Assembly (NCBI RefSeq): GCF_000224145.3
Contig: NC_020172.2
Location: forward strand, 3,579,557 to 3,643,556
Source: Ciona intestinalis
Lineage: Eukaryota > Chordata > Ascidiacea > Phlebobranchia > Cionidae
DNA: 64,000 nt
Reading direction: 5' to 3'
Positions within the stretch are counted from its first letter, which is position 1. Each line of letters opens with the position of its first letter. The position numbers and the translations under genes were made by a program. This document shows, one piece after another, positions 11,793 to 22,400 of the stretch. The notes beneath the pieces are model-generated. The model ran no database searches, had not been told where the DNA came from, and saw only the letters and a program-made list of their open reading frames with translations.

Positions 11793-14700
11793 ATGACGTC
11801 ACAAACAAGCGATTTCCGTTTGTTGGGAATCGTTCTTGGAAGTGTTGTATGTTTTGTTGGTAAGTTGACATTTCCTTGATTCAAATTCAGGAAAATGACA
11901 TCTGTAATAAATTAGGCATAACCTAATACTTATTATACAGCGAAATACCAAAGTGTTAATTCTTAAATGTTAAATACCCAGTGAAGTCGTAACATTTTGT
12001 CTATAAATAAAACTACTCTGTAGGCGTTATAATTTGTACATTGCGTACCATATAGGTTAGTAAACCTAATTATCCGTTCGAGAAAGCTAAATATTTTTAA
12101 TAACTGCGTTTTAAAGTCACGTTAGGTCGACATTAGTTTCAACAAACGCAGTTTTAATAAATAAATGTCACGATTTTTGTCTGGTTGTAATTTTTCTGAG
12201 AAATTCAATGTAAAACATTTTAACATGTAATTGCTGAATACACATTTCGCTCAACGAGTCCTTACTTTTCATTTCATTAAACATGAATTTTCTTTATTCT
12301 ATAGTACTGTGGGATAAAATGGGATACCGTTAGCACATAAACCCAATATTTTCTGATCATGTTTTGAACAATTAACAGCGCCTTTTGAGTCGGGCTTGGT
12401 TATATATTTCTGTAAATATACTTCGCTTACCACCGGGGGCATGAAAAAGGATTAAAAAACATGTCCCATCTTACCCTATCTACACTATAAGAAAAAAAAT
12501 GTTTGAATTTTTATAAAACTGTCTTTTATACAGATAACAAAACCAATATTTAACTGTAGTCCTCAATCATTTAACAAAACAGTATAATGTATTTGATCCC
12601 AGGAACCATTGGCAATCTAATTGCGATTGTGGTGTATATCAGTAATAAGAAAATGCAGACTGCATTTAATTTACTGATCGTAAATCTGGCCATGATTGAC
12701 CTCATTACCTCCAGTACCATCATGCCGATAATTTTATACGGTGAGTGAAAGAATGAATGAATAAATGATCGAATACCAGAATAAATAAATAAGTTGTTTT
12801 ATCCTCGCGTTGCGGAAAAACGACAGTATAGTTCTTATAACACGGGTTTTTGTTTCATACACCTCGTATACCACTACCTTACGAGTAACCACGTTTGTAA
12901 ATTTGTTGATAACTATTTTTTTTAATGGCCTGCAATTTCATAGTCAACCCATAAGGAACCACTTAGGTTACAGCTTCTTTTAAATCTAACAAGCCAATTT
13001 TTAGGCAGGCGTAAATTGGGGTAAATATAGAACGCTTCACGATTTTGCGTGGCAATTGTGGTTAAGTGTCTTGCCCAAGGACACATTATAAACACATACC
13101 CACACAATGGTGGCAGCGACGAGCTTTGAATTCATATTTGTATTACACTGTTAAAAACATATAAGCAAATAAAACTACGATTTATTATTCAGGTTATATA
13201 ACCCAGTCATGGCCGCTTAGTTTAACAGCTTGTGAGGTTTTTGCATTCTTCTACTACAGCGCACATTTTACTTCTACAATAAATCTCCTTATGATTACTC
13301 TCAACAGGTTGGTACCTTAATAATGTATAGTATAGGGAGGGGTAAGATGGGACATATTTCATTCTCTTCTGTCGTCCCATTTGGTAGTAAACAAACAGCA
13401 TTTAAAGAATCATAAAACAGTATTATCACGACTTCCAAAGACAGTTGTTAAATGTTTAAAAAATAATCTGGATATTTGGACATTATGAGCTAAAGATGTC
13501 CCGTCTTCCCCCACCCTACTTTCTAACCGTTTTCTTACCACTCTAAAAGAGCGTTGTTTTAAAAAACGTGGTTGGGAAATATGGGATAAATGTGACATTC
13601 CAACTTGCCCCATACAATATCCCGTCTTACCCCATAGACTACACTTTGCTATTTAAACCGACTCGTAACTGTTTGTGTGCTTTCAGGTACATGCATGTAA
13701 CGAGGCCCCATGCGACTTACAAAATTATTTATTCTGTGAAACGAAGACGAATTTTGACACTTATAGCTTGGTCTATTAGTCCACTATGTTTGTTGCCCTT
13801 GTTGTTTACGAATGGCTTTAGTTGGTGGGAAGCAGGATATATGTGTGCTTATTCAAGGTGAGTGTACTATTGTTGGGCGCCGTTAAACAGTAATTAGCGA
13901 CTGTCTAACCCAGAAGTTCTTTTTTGCATATGTTATACGTCAATGCGACCTATTCATTGTTTATAGGTGTATGCGTGTTTGGACACTTAGCAGCAATTGC
14001 TTCGATCCAGTAGTCTCTTATGGGTTGTCTAAATGTTCACCTATATATTAAAAAATGCAAAAATTAAATTACCTACAAAATTACTTACGTGGTAACTCTT
14101 AAAGCGGGCACGAGGTGTATGAAACAGATTGCCCGTCCTATATATAACAACTTTCATTGCCCCCCACGCGGAATAAACAAATTCCATCTTTATAATGTAG
14201 ATTTGTCAACACTGTATATACCGCTCACTATATAAAGTGTTGTGGCCAGTTGCTAATTGCGCAATCTGAGTCATAATAACAAAACTGCCCACTCAGTGTA
14301 CCGCGGAAAGTTACGAAAGCTATAGTGGGCTGCAGACAGTTGCTACTGCGCCAGTGAAATAATTTCTAAATATAACTTTTCTAAAAATACAAAGGGTATT
14401 TTTTATTTTTGTTTTATCTTTTTATCATTTACATTTCATTATTTTCAAAGAGATAAATATCAAAATATTTTAAGTTTTTTTATGTAATTTTTTTCTTTTT
14501 TTTTCTTTTTTTTTATCGTTTTTAAGTGGTAAACTTTAAAATTATTTTTAATTTTCATGTTAATTTTTTTTTATTTCAGATTGGAAGGATTTTCCAACGT
14601 TTACTCATTGTTTTTGGGAGTTTTATTCCAACTTCTCCCTTTTTTATTGATGGTGGTACTTTATATTTTTATTTTTCAAACCGTGAAGCGAAGTCATGCC

Positions 14701-17700
14701 AATATAGATAACCCCAAAATACAAGGTGAGTACTGGACATATGACGCAGCTGATTTAAGCCTGGAAACTAATGTAGTATGGTGGGGGAATGGGACACCTT
14801 TAGCACATAATATCTAAATGTCCTGATCATGTTTTAAACAATTAACAACGTTCTATGGGAGTCGTGAGGATACGGTTTTATAATTCTTTATTTGTTTACT
14901 ACGAAATGGAACGACGAAACAGAATGATAGAGTGTCCCATCTTTTCTCACCCTAAAAGTTTATCTCATTTTACCCCACGGCCGGTATCCCACTTTACCCC
15001 ACAGTAACATATCGTTTCACTTGCAGTTGACGAATGCGAAAGTTATTACAGCACCGAGACGCGGACCCCGGGCGGGAATTCTGTAAGTCCGCCTTCCGCT
15101 ACGTTTCGTTCAGAACCGTACAAGTTACGGTTGGGATTTGATGTTTCACCGTCTCGAAGCTCAAACGTTTTTCCGAGAAAATTTCCGATTAAAAGTAAGA
15201 TTTTAAAGTTGTTGGGTTTAATAAAAAAGGAATTGGAATTTTATATCTACGAAAAAAGCCTTTGAATTTTAATTTGTTAAAAAAATAGAATTTTGTGTTT
15301 CTTGTAAAATACATAAAGTTTTGTGTTTAGTAAAAAAATAAAGTTTTGTGTTTAGTAAAAAAATAAAGTTTTGTCTTTCTTGTAAGAGAAATTGAATCTA
15401 TATGCTTTTGTTAAAAAAGTCATTAAATTAACAAACTTTTAGGTATTGATTATAGCCCAACTTACCTGTATTTACATACAAGTATGCTTGTTGTGAGTCC
15501 CTTTTGTGGTCTATAATAATCAATTTATAACTACATCATGTTTTAAACATTAAAAATAGCTTCTCGCTTTGAATTGGTCACGATACTTATGCAGAAAAAG
15601 TTAAAAATAGAATCATTTACCACGCTTTGTACTCTTACGCCTCTGGTGGTAAAATTGCAAATAATTTTTCTCTAATATTTCACTAGCGGTATATAGTACC
15701 GTGGGGTATAAGATAGGAATTCGATAGCATCTACATCCCATATTTCCTGATTCTGTTTTAACAATAAAAAACGCTCTTATGAACTCACGAAGTCACGTAA
15801 TTCTGTAAATGTTCTGTGTTTACTACTAAATAAGACGAAAAAGAGAAAGAAAACATATCCCATGTTACCCTAGCCTACTATATGTCACTAACGTCAATAC
15901 TCGCTATACACTTTTGTATAAATTACAACCGTTGTTTAATGTACAGCATTAAGCACAGACACGCTATCCCCTCCAACTTGGCGAGACCGCTCTCGCGAAG
16001 ACGAACTGCGTCGTTTTCATGAAGACTTCAATCTACCGAATACACCCCGAACAAATTCCAACAACCAAAACGATCCCAAAAACGACAGCAGTGGGACCGA
16101 GTTCGCAGTTCTTCGCTGTCAAACAGCAGTGGTCCGAAAAGCAAGACTTTGCCGATCCGTTACAACTGGGAGCATATATCCTACCATAGCATCAACGAAT
16201 ACCAACTCAAATGGGTCAGCTCTTGTTAAACAATATTCCTCGCTCGCGTCCAAGATACGTTCAGTGACCTTCTGCAGTATGGACTTAGTGAAACATAGTA
16301 AACCGCCTGAAGTAAATGATATCAATGAAGATTACTGTAGCAACAATAATCTAGCTTGCGTTACAAGAAGCGGGCGAGAAAACAGAGTAAGACCACTTCA
16401 ACGTCCAACAACGTTAAACGTTCGAGCCTTAAGCAGACCCATACTTAACAAGGACAGTTCAAGTTTGTCGAAATCACCAAAATGGTAAAAATTCGTATTC
16501 AATGAGTGAATGTAACTTGTTTTATCCCCGCGAGCAAGGGAACGACAGTCGTTCCAACACGGATGTTTTGTTTCATACACCTCGTGTCCGCTTACGAGTT
16601 ACCACGTATGTAACTTTGTGGATGGTTGATTTTTCTGTGTGGCTGACAATCTAGAAAACCCATCAGTGACCAATGGGTTAGATTACATCGTCCGGCGCCA
16701 TGGCAAGGTGGTTTGCATGCCCGCCTTTTTCAATAGCTAATAAACACCCACAAAGTCACATGCGGTAACTCATAAGCGGACATGAGATGTATGAAACAGA
16801 AAACTTTTGTGTTATGATAACTATCCTTGCTTCGCCACGCGAGAAAAATTAAGTTGCATTCATTTATTCATTACTTTACAGTACCTAAATTATAGAACCT
16901 AAACGTTTAACTACTGTGTCCGACAGGTTCTCTACAGAAAACATACTAAGATCACCTCAAGCTTCGATCAGAAGATTCTCCATTTCTTTTGGAAGCAAAC
17001 CATCACAGGTTTCCACTTATTGCTTTAGTACTGTGTGGTAAGATGGGACACCTTTTCGAACACATAATATCCAAATATCCTGATCATGTTTTGAACAATT
17101 AACTGTCTATGAGAGTCGTGGAGATACGATTTTGTAATTCTTTGAATGTTCTTTGTTTACTACCAAATGGACAGGAAAATAGAATAAAAGGGCGTTCTAT
17201 CGTTACTATAACTAATAATATCGATTTTTTGTAGACTTCTTCGTTGAAAAGAAGAAAGTCACTTCACCATGCTAAGACTCAGCGTCAACTTATATATATG
17301 AGCATTACCATTTGCGTGGCGTTCGCTGTGTGTGCTTTACCGAGGTAAGACACTCAATTATGGTTGGTGATATGATAAAATTTCATAAAAAAAAGCTTGT
17401 ATAGTAGGGTGGGCAAAGATGGGAGATTTTTATTCTTTTTTTCTTCTCATTTGGTAAAAAACAAAAAAAACATTCAAAGAATCTAAAACCGTATCTTTAC
17501 GACTCCCACAGACCGCTGTTAATTGTTTAAAATACGAACAGGATATTTGGGATATCATGTGTTAACAATATCCCAAGTTAGATATATAATATATCATGTG
17601 TTAACAATATCCCAAATTACCCCACAGTACTATATTCTTAAATTCCATGATAAATTTAGTGTCATAATGAATTTGGCTGCGACGTACGAAGACATCCCGC

Positions 17701-18304
17701 CAGTTTTCCATATGCTTGGCTCCAACTTAGGCTGGTTAAACGCTATGATCAATCCAATAGTATACGCTGCAATGAACTCCCAGTTTCAGAAAGCTTATTC
17801 AAGGTAAAATCAAATAAATTGCTGTATTATCTATTATAGGTCAATCGGGGTATAGTTTTTTGTAAGTTTTCGGATGAATGAATTTAACTTGGTTTTCCTT
17901 AAATGGCCGGAAAATACACTTTGTGCCCGCTTACGAGTTACCACGTATGTAACTATATGGGTGGCTATTTTGAAGAGGATTTTCTTTGTTTTTAGACAAC
18001 CCATAGGAAACCACTGGGTTGGAGCAATGAACATGTACACTAACAAAATTAAATAAACATTTTACAAAAAAACCTGATTGAATCTTAAAATGTACAGTCC
18101 GAAGCGTTTTAACTAAATGATGACATGTGATACAGTTACATTCTTCTATTTAAACTCTGATGATTTTTTAAACATTATTAATACAATAAGATAATTTTAT
18201 ATATTTAAAAAATACTGACTGTAATTTTTTATCTTAGATTGTTTCGAAGGTTTCTAAGTATTTTCAATTGCCGTTCACCGTTGTTACCAAGCAGGAGATG
18301 TTAA
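11793..18304 (+). CDS. GPR84-like rhodopsin-family G-protein-coupled receptor
   Basis: Eleven exons: 11793-11859, 12603-12740, 13193-13307, 13687-13857, 14580-14725, 15027-15194, 15947-16484, 16927-17008, 17235-17344, 17660-17803, 18238-18304; 581 aa. TM1 carries GN (GTIGNLIAIV), TM2 reads FNLLIVNLAMIDL, the TM3 end has NRY instead of DRY, and TM7 has NPIVY. The TM7 stretch FHMLGSNLGWLNAMINPIVY followed by AAMNSQFQKAYSR closely matches vertebrate GPR84 (VHMLAANLTWLNGCINPVLY, AAMNRQFRQAY), as does FNLLI.NL in TM2. Intracellular loop 3 is very long (about 300 residues, Ser/Asn/Arg-rich, exons 5-9), as in GPR84, which also has an extended loop. GPR84 senses medium-chain fatty acids in mammals; the ligand here is unknown. 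The exon 10 acceptor at 17660 gives an ungapped match to GPR84; the CAG inside the upstream MITE breaks the frame. An AATAAA lies at 18482. Confidence 0.85.
12300..12488. mobile_element. MITE copy, complete
   Basis: TATAGTACTGTGGGATAAAA at the left and CCCATCTTACCCTATCTACA at the right; GPCR intron 1. Belongs to the variant with TAGTACTGTGGGG ends. Confidence 0.8.
12775..13140 (-). mobile_element. tRNA-headed SINE with internal extra sequence
   Basis: Reversed; tail, middle, then about 80 nt not seen in other copies, then GTCTTGCCCAAGGACACAT and CAATGGTGGCAGCGACGAGC. GPCR intron 2. Confidence 0.75.
13326..13520. mobile_element. MITE copy, complete
   Basis: Left TATAGGGAGGGGTAAGATGG, right CCCGTCTTCCCCCACCCTAC. 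GPCR intron 3. Confidence 0.8.
13960..14175 (+). mobile_element. tRNA-headed SINE, head truncated
   Basis: Forward copy from GTGTTTGGACACTTAGCAGC through the tail GAGGTGTATGAAACAG. GPCR intron 4. Confidence 0.75.
14774..14955. mobile_element. MITE copy, complete
   Basis: TAGTATGGTGGGGGAATGGG left and CCCATCTTTTCTCACCCTA right. GPCR intron 5. Confidence 0.8.
15288..15386. repeat. Short tandem array, 25-bp unit
   Basis: AAAGTTTTGTGTTTAGTAAA followed by AAAAT repeats three to four times with small changes. GPCR intron 6. Confidence 0.75.
15692..15884. mobile_element. MITE copy, complete
   Basis: Left TAGTACCGTGGGGTATAAGA, right ATGTTACCCTAGCCTACTAT. Ends about 60 nt before GPCR exon 7. Confidence 0.75.
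16500..16865. mobile_element. Two SINE copies head to head
   Basis: 16500-16690 is reversed (tail to ACCAATGGGTTAGA); 16695-16865 is forward (CGGCGCCATGGCAAGGTGG to GATAACTATCC). Head-to-head pairs form an inverted repeat in GPCR intron 7. Confidence 0.75.
17029..17214. mobile_element. MITE copy
   Basis: TAGTACTGTGTGGTAAGATG left; right end diverged. Fills most of GPCR intron 8. Confidence 0.75.
17402..17634. mobile_element. MITE copy ending in a splice-acceptor-like terminus
   Basis: Left TAGTAGGGTGGGCAAAGATG; right CCCAAATTACCCCACAGTAC, with an internal duplication of ATATCATGTGTTAACAATAT. GPCR intron 9; the terminal CAG looks like an acceptor but the true exon starts 26 nt further on. 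Confidence 0.75.
17873..18045 (-). mobile_element. SINE fragment
   Basis: Reversed tail (GTGCCCGCTTACGAGTTACC) joined to the middle (GGAAACCACTGGGTTGGAGC). GPCR intron 10. Confidence 0.7.
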
Positions 18305-19402
18305 AATGACGACTTATTTAATTCTGTATTGATTGAAAGAATGAATGTAATTTATTCATCCTCGTGCGGCAAAAATATGACAGTTGTTGTAATACGGATG
18401 TTCTGTTTCATACACCTCGTGCCCGCTTTGTTATAGCGTGACCTTCAGGGCATAACTTTTTATACTTTATTTGCGATCACGAATAAATCAAAATTATTTG
18501 TTACAATCATGCATTTGGACATTGAACTATGGATTTAAGATCATAGAACTTCTAGAACTTTAAGTTAATTCAGATAATTATTTATTGTAATCTTAGGCTA
18601 ACGTGTCTGATTCCTACCGAAATACTGGTTTGATAAACTTATTAGAAATTTTGGCCGGAGTACTGCACCAAGTGTGCAACCGTTTGCCATATTTTTATTT
18701 GTATGTCAGCCAATTTAGACGATCCGTTAGTGACCACGGTAGAGCAATATCTTAGGGGTTTTGTTCAAAAACCTCCACACCCACAATAGTATTGCATAGT
18801 ATGAGGGGTTTGATGTTGGAAACCTAAATCTCATGTTTCCTGGTCGTGTTTTAACATAACACACTCTTTTAGAGTCACAGGGCACGGTTGTATAACCTAT
18901 AAATTTTCCTGTTTACATCCAAATGGGACAAGCATAAAGAATGAATATATAAACCAGCATCTTACCCGATTTTACCATATACCGGTGTCTTTCCCCACTT
19001 TGACCGGTAAATGATTAACTAATAGAGTTGTTTAGTCAGTGTTTGCTTGCGTAACAACTTTGTAGAAGCTGGCAACGTGTTATGGTGGTATATACGTGCC
19101 TTTGATAAGTTTAAGTAATAGAAAATAGAAAAAATCCCCTATAGTAAACATATACCTGAAAAAATCGTAGAAATGTAAATATTTAGGCAAGTGACAGGTA
19201 AATAAAAGCGAACGGATACATAAAGGATATTTACGTGAAGAAATGTACATGTTTCAGCACGTTATAGTTAAATAAAAAAGCACCAGCACATAAGATATTG
19301 TCAGTTAAATGTCAACACACTACCAATATTACTGTACACATTACAAAGGCTTAGCATTGTATAAATATGATTAACCACCTTGTAGTGTAATACAACGAAA
19401 AC
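18305..19402. other. Intergenic, GPCR to GLUT gene
   Basis: AATAAA at 18482, reversed SINE tail 18335-18440 (starting 31 nt after the GPCR stop), SINE middle 18700-18790, degraded MITE 18796-18978. No other coding or RNA signal seen. Confidence 0.7.
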
Positions 19403-22400
19403 ATGGGTACATCTAAGGTAAGTTTGTATCACAGGTTTTACTTATAGTAGGGTGGGGGAAACGGGATACCTTTAGCACACAATATCCAAATATCTAGAAC
19501 GTGTTTTAAACAATTTAACAATGGTTTATGGGTGAGTTGAGGGTACGGTTTAATAATTCTTTAAATTTTTTGTTTGCTATAAAATGGGACAAGAAAATAG
19601 AATGAAAGTGTGACCCATCTCCCCCACCCCATTATATTTACCATGCATTAGTGTCCTACTCCTGTCTAACTAGGGCGTTCGTATAATCTTTCTTTGTGCA
19701 CGTTTCCCGCGCTTTATTGAAACTACAGCGTGTGTACGTTTCTTCTGGTGTTATTCTAGCAGAGACCTCGTTACAAACCTTAATTCATATTGTTCAGGAC
19801 AATTAGTACTTTTTACGATCATGTTTGCATAAACACAGGTGGTTATAACACATTTGAGTAATCAAAACCCACATATTTAGATCAAACATTCGGAATAAGA
19901 GACACCAAAGTTACAAAACGCTGCTTTAGATATTTCTATATAGACGTATTTTGCAGCTAGATAAACAAATGTAGACCTATATACATTTTACCTTGTCGAA
20001 GCATTACAAACTACATGACATTTGAAACATTTAAAACAACATTCCATTTACAATATTACAAACAACTTAACATGATTTTATGTTGACATACCCAGGGTCA
20101 CGGGATAACCTTTCCACTCGTCCTCGCGGTTCTGGTGACAGTAATTGGAAGCACATTTCAATATGGATACAACATTGCTGTAATGAATGGGCCTGCCAAG
20201 GTAAATGCCAGAAAAAGTTTTTATTCGTTTTGGCAAGCGTGCAAATGTGAGAACGTTCGGCGCCGTGGCAAAGTTATTATAGAACGCTCTCCTCTAGACC
20301 AGAGGATTTGGGTTTAAGCCTCGACAGTGTCACCGTTGTTGGCGGGTAAAACACTTAACCGCAATTGCTCAAAACTGGTAGTCACGTATGGATTGTCTGA
20401 ATAATGATGATTTCGTGCCCATTCATTTAATTATTGCTCTCTCGTCCTGTCTTTTTAAAATTATTTTAAAAGGGATTTATATGTATAGGGGTAATACTAA
20501 TTTACGGGAATACGGAAATACGGGAACGACGGGAATCGCAATCTAATTTACGGGAATACGGAAATACGGAAAAGACGGGAAAAACTGCAAACTAATCTAC
20601 GGGAATACGGAAACTGACGGGAATGTGTTTTAAGCTTGTTTTAAGCCTACCTACGAGAATGTGTTTTATACACATTACAGTTACGGGAAACCTACGGGCA
20701 TGTGTTTTAGGCTTGTTTTAAGCCTACACCAGTTACGGGAAGGTTACGGGAATGTGTTTCAAGCATATTATAGTTACGGGAATGTGTTTTAGGCACATTG
20801 CAATTACGAGAAACCTACGGGAATGATTTTTTATGATTGCTTCAACTTTCAAGCCTACACCAGCTACGGGAATGTGTTTTTAGGCACATTAAAGTAACGG
20901 GAAACCGTCATGTATATTTTAGATTTGAAAATATTGGGCAATATATGCTTAGGTGTCCCATCTTCCCCCACACTACTATATTATGAGAGGAGTATGTAAG
21001 AACACTATGACATCATTTATTGTTTTGTACAAGAAAAATATGTTTTCGAAAGACCAACTTTAGCGGGTAAACAACATTTATAAAACCATTTTCTACATGT
21101 TACGCGGTCTATACTAACTTTGGTATTACCCTATGTATAGCAAAGAGATGTACTCTTTTTATCGGGGCAATATTCAAGTATAGTTTTTATACAGTTACTG
21201 TGTATATAGTGGTTTCATAACCCATATGAACGGTATGGGCTACACAAAAAGACACTTTTTATTAACTTCAAACTAGACTGTCCATATTATAGACCATTGC
21301 TACAGCGTAGGCATTTATAAATTTTGGCTACATTAAAATTAGACACACGAAAAGTTTCTATGAGGTGTAATACATTTATGAAAGCAAATGTTAATCAAAA
21401 TATGGGACTAGTGAAGAACCCGCAGTACGTTACACATCAGGCTGGTAAAAAGTATTTCAGGGGTTGTTAGTTAGGGGTCACAGAGGGTTTCTTAGTTAGG
21501 GGTTAAGGGTTAAATGGGTTAGTAGTTAGTGGTTAGCAAATAACATAGGGAGACGATTCTTTACTAGCACCAAGCCACGAAAAATGATAGCCAACTTTTT
21601 GCCAAGTGTTATATTTCTTGTGCAATTGCTGCAAATATGTCAATAATTAACAGTATCAAGCTCAAAGGTTACTCAATAAATCATTGCACTTGTAAACAAG
21701 TTGAACTTGCTGTAAAATATTACCGAACACTATGGCAGCTGATGCAAGCATACTTCTTCGAAGGAGAGGAAGCGATAATGGACACCAGCAGCAATATTTC
21801 TGCAACCCGCGTGCCATCATACACCTCCTATGTAACTCAACAACTTATTGCTGAAAATGAAACAAATATTCAAAATGTAACAAATTTGGTTGTAAGTTTA
21901 AATTTAATAATTTTAGTTTAAAACAAATTTTAATGTGTTTAATTATCTATAATTTTGTTTCTGAGGTGTTTTGGGACCCGTTTTGCTAAAATAATTTTAA
22001 TACTTGTTTAAAACCGTGTTTCCCATAAATTATTTACAGAAAAAAAATACAAAACTTGAACATTGGTCATTTTTTTTAAATGAAATGTATTAATCATGCA
22101 TAAGTTCTACATGATCCATTTTTCAAANNNNNNNNNNNNNNNNNNNNNNNNNNNNNNNNNNNNNNNNNNNNNNNNNNCTATATTCGGTACTGTTTCTTAT
22201 ACTAAATGCATCCTAAAGATAGAAAAACTTATTGTTTGTAGCTGAAACTTCGTATTTGGTTGAAAACCATATATATTAAACTAGTTTATAACTAAACATT
22301 GTCTAAACCCTCACTGCAAATAGTAAAACAAGCACCCGCAACCTCAAAGCTAAATGTGAACTGACGCGCGCGCCGTGAAATGCCTCTTTTTTTCGAGACT

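Noticed and set aside
17523-17659. GPCR exon 10 starting at the MITE CAG (17625 region)
   Set aside because: It breaks phase with exon 9; the acceptor at 17659/17660 restores phase and gives an ungapped match to GPR84.
21460-21545. Telomere-like TTAGGGG/GGGTTA stretch
   Set aside because: Irregular spacing and few units; present in both duplicates as part of intron sequence, not a telomeric array.
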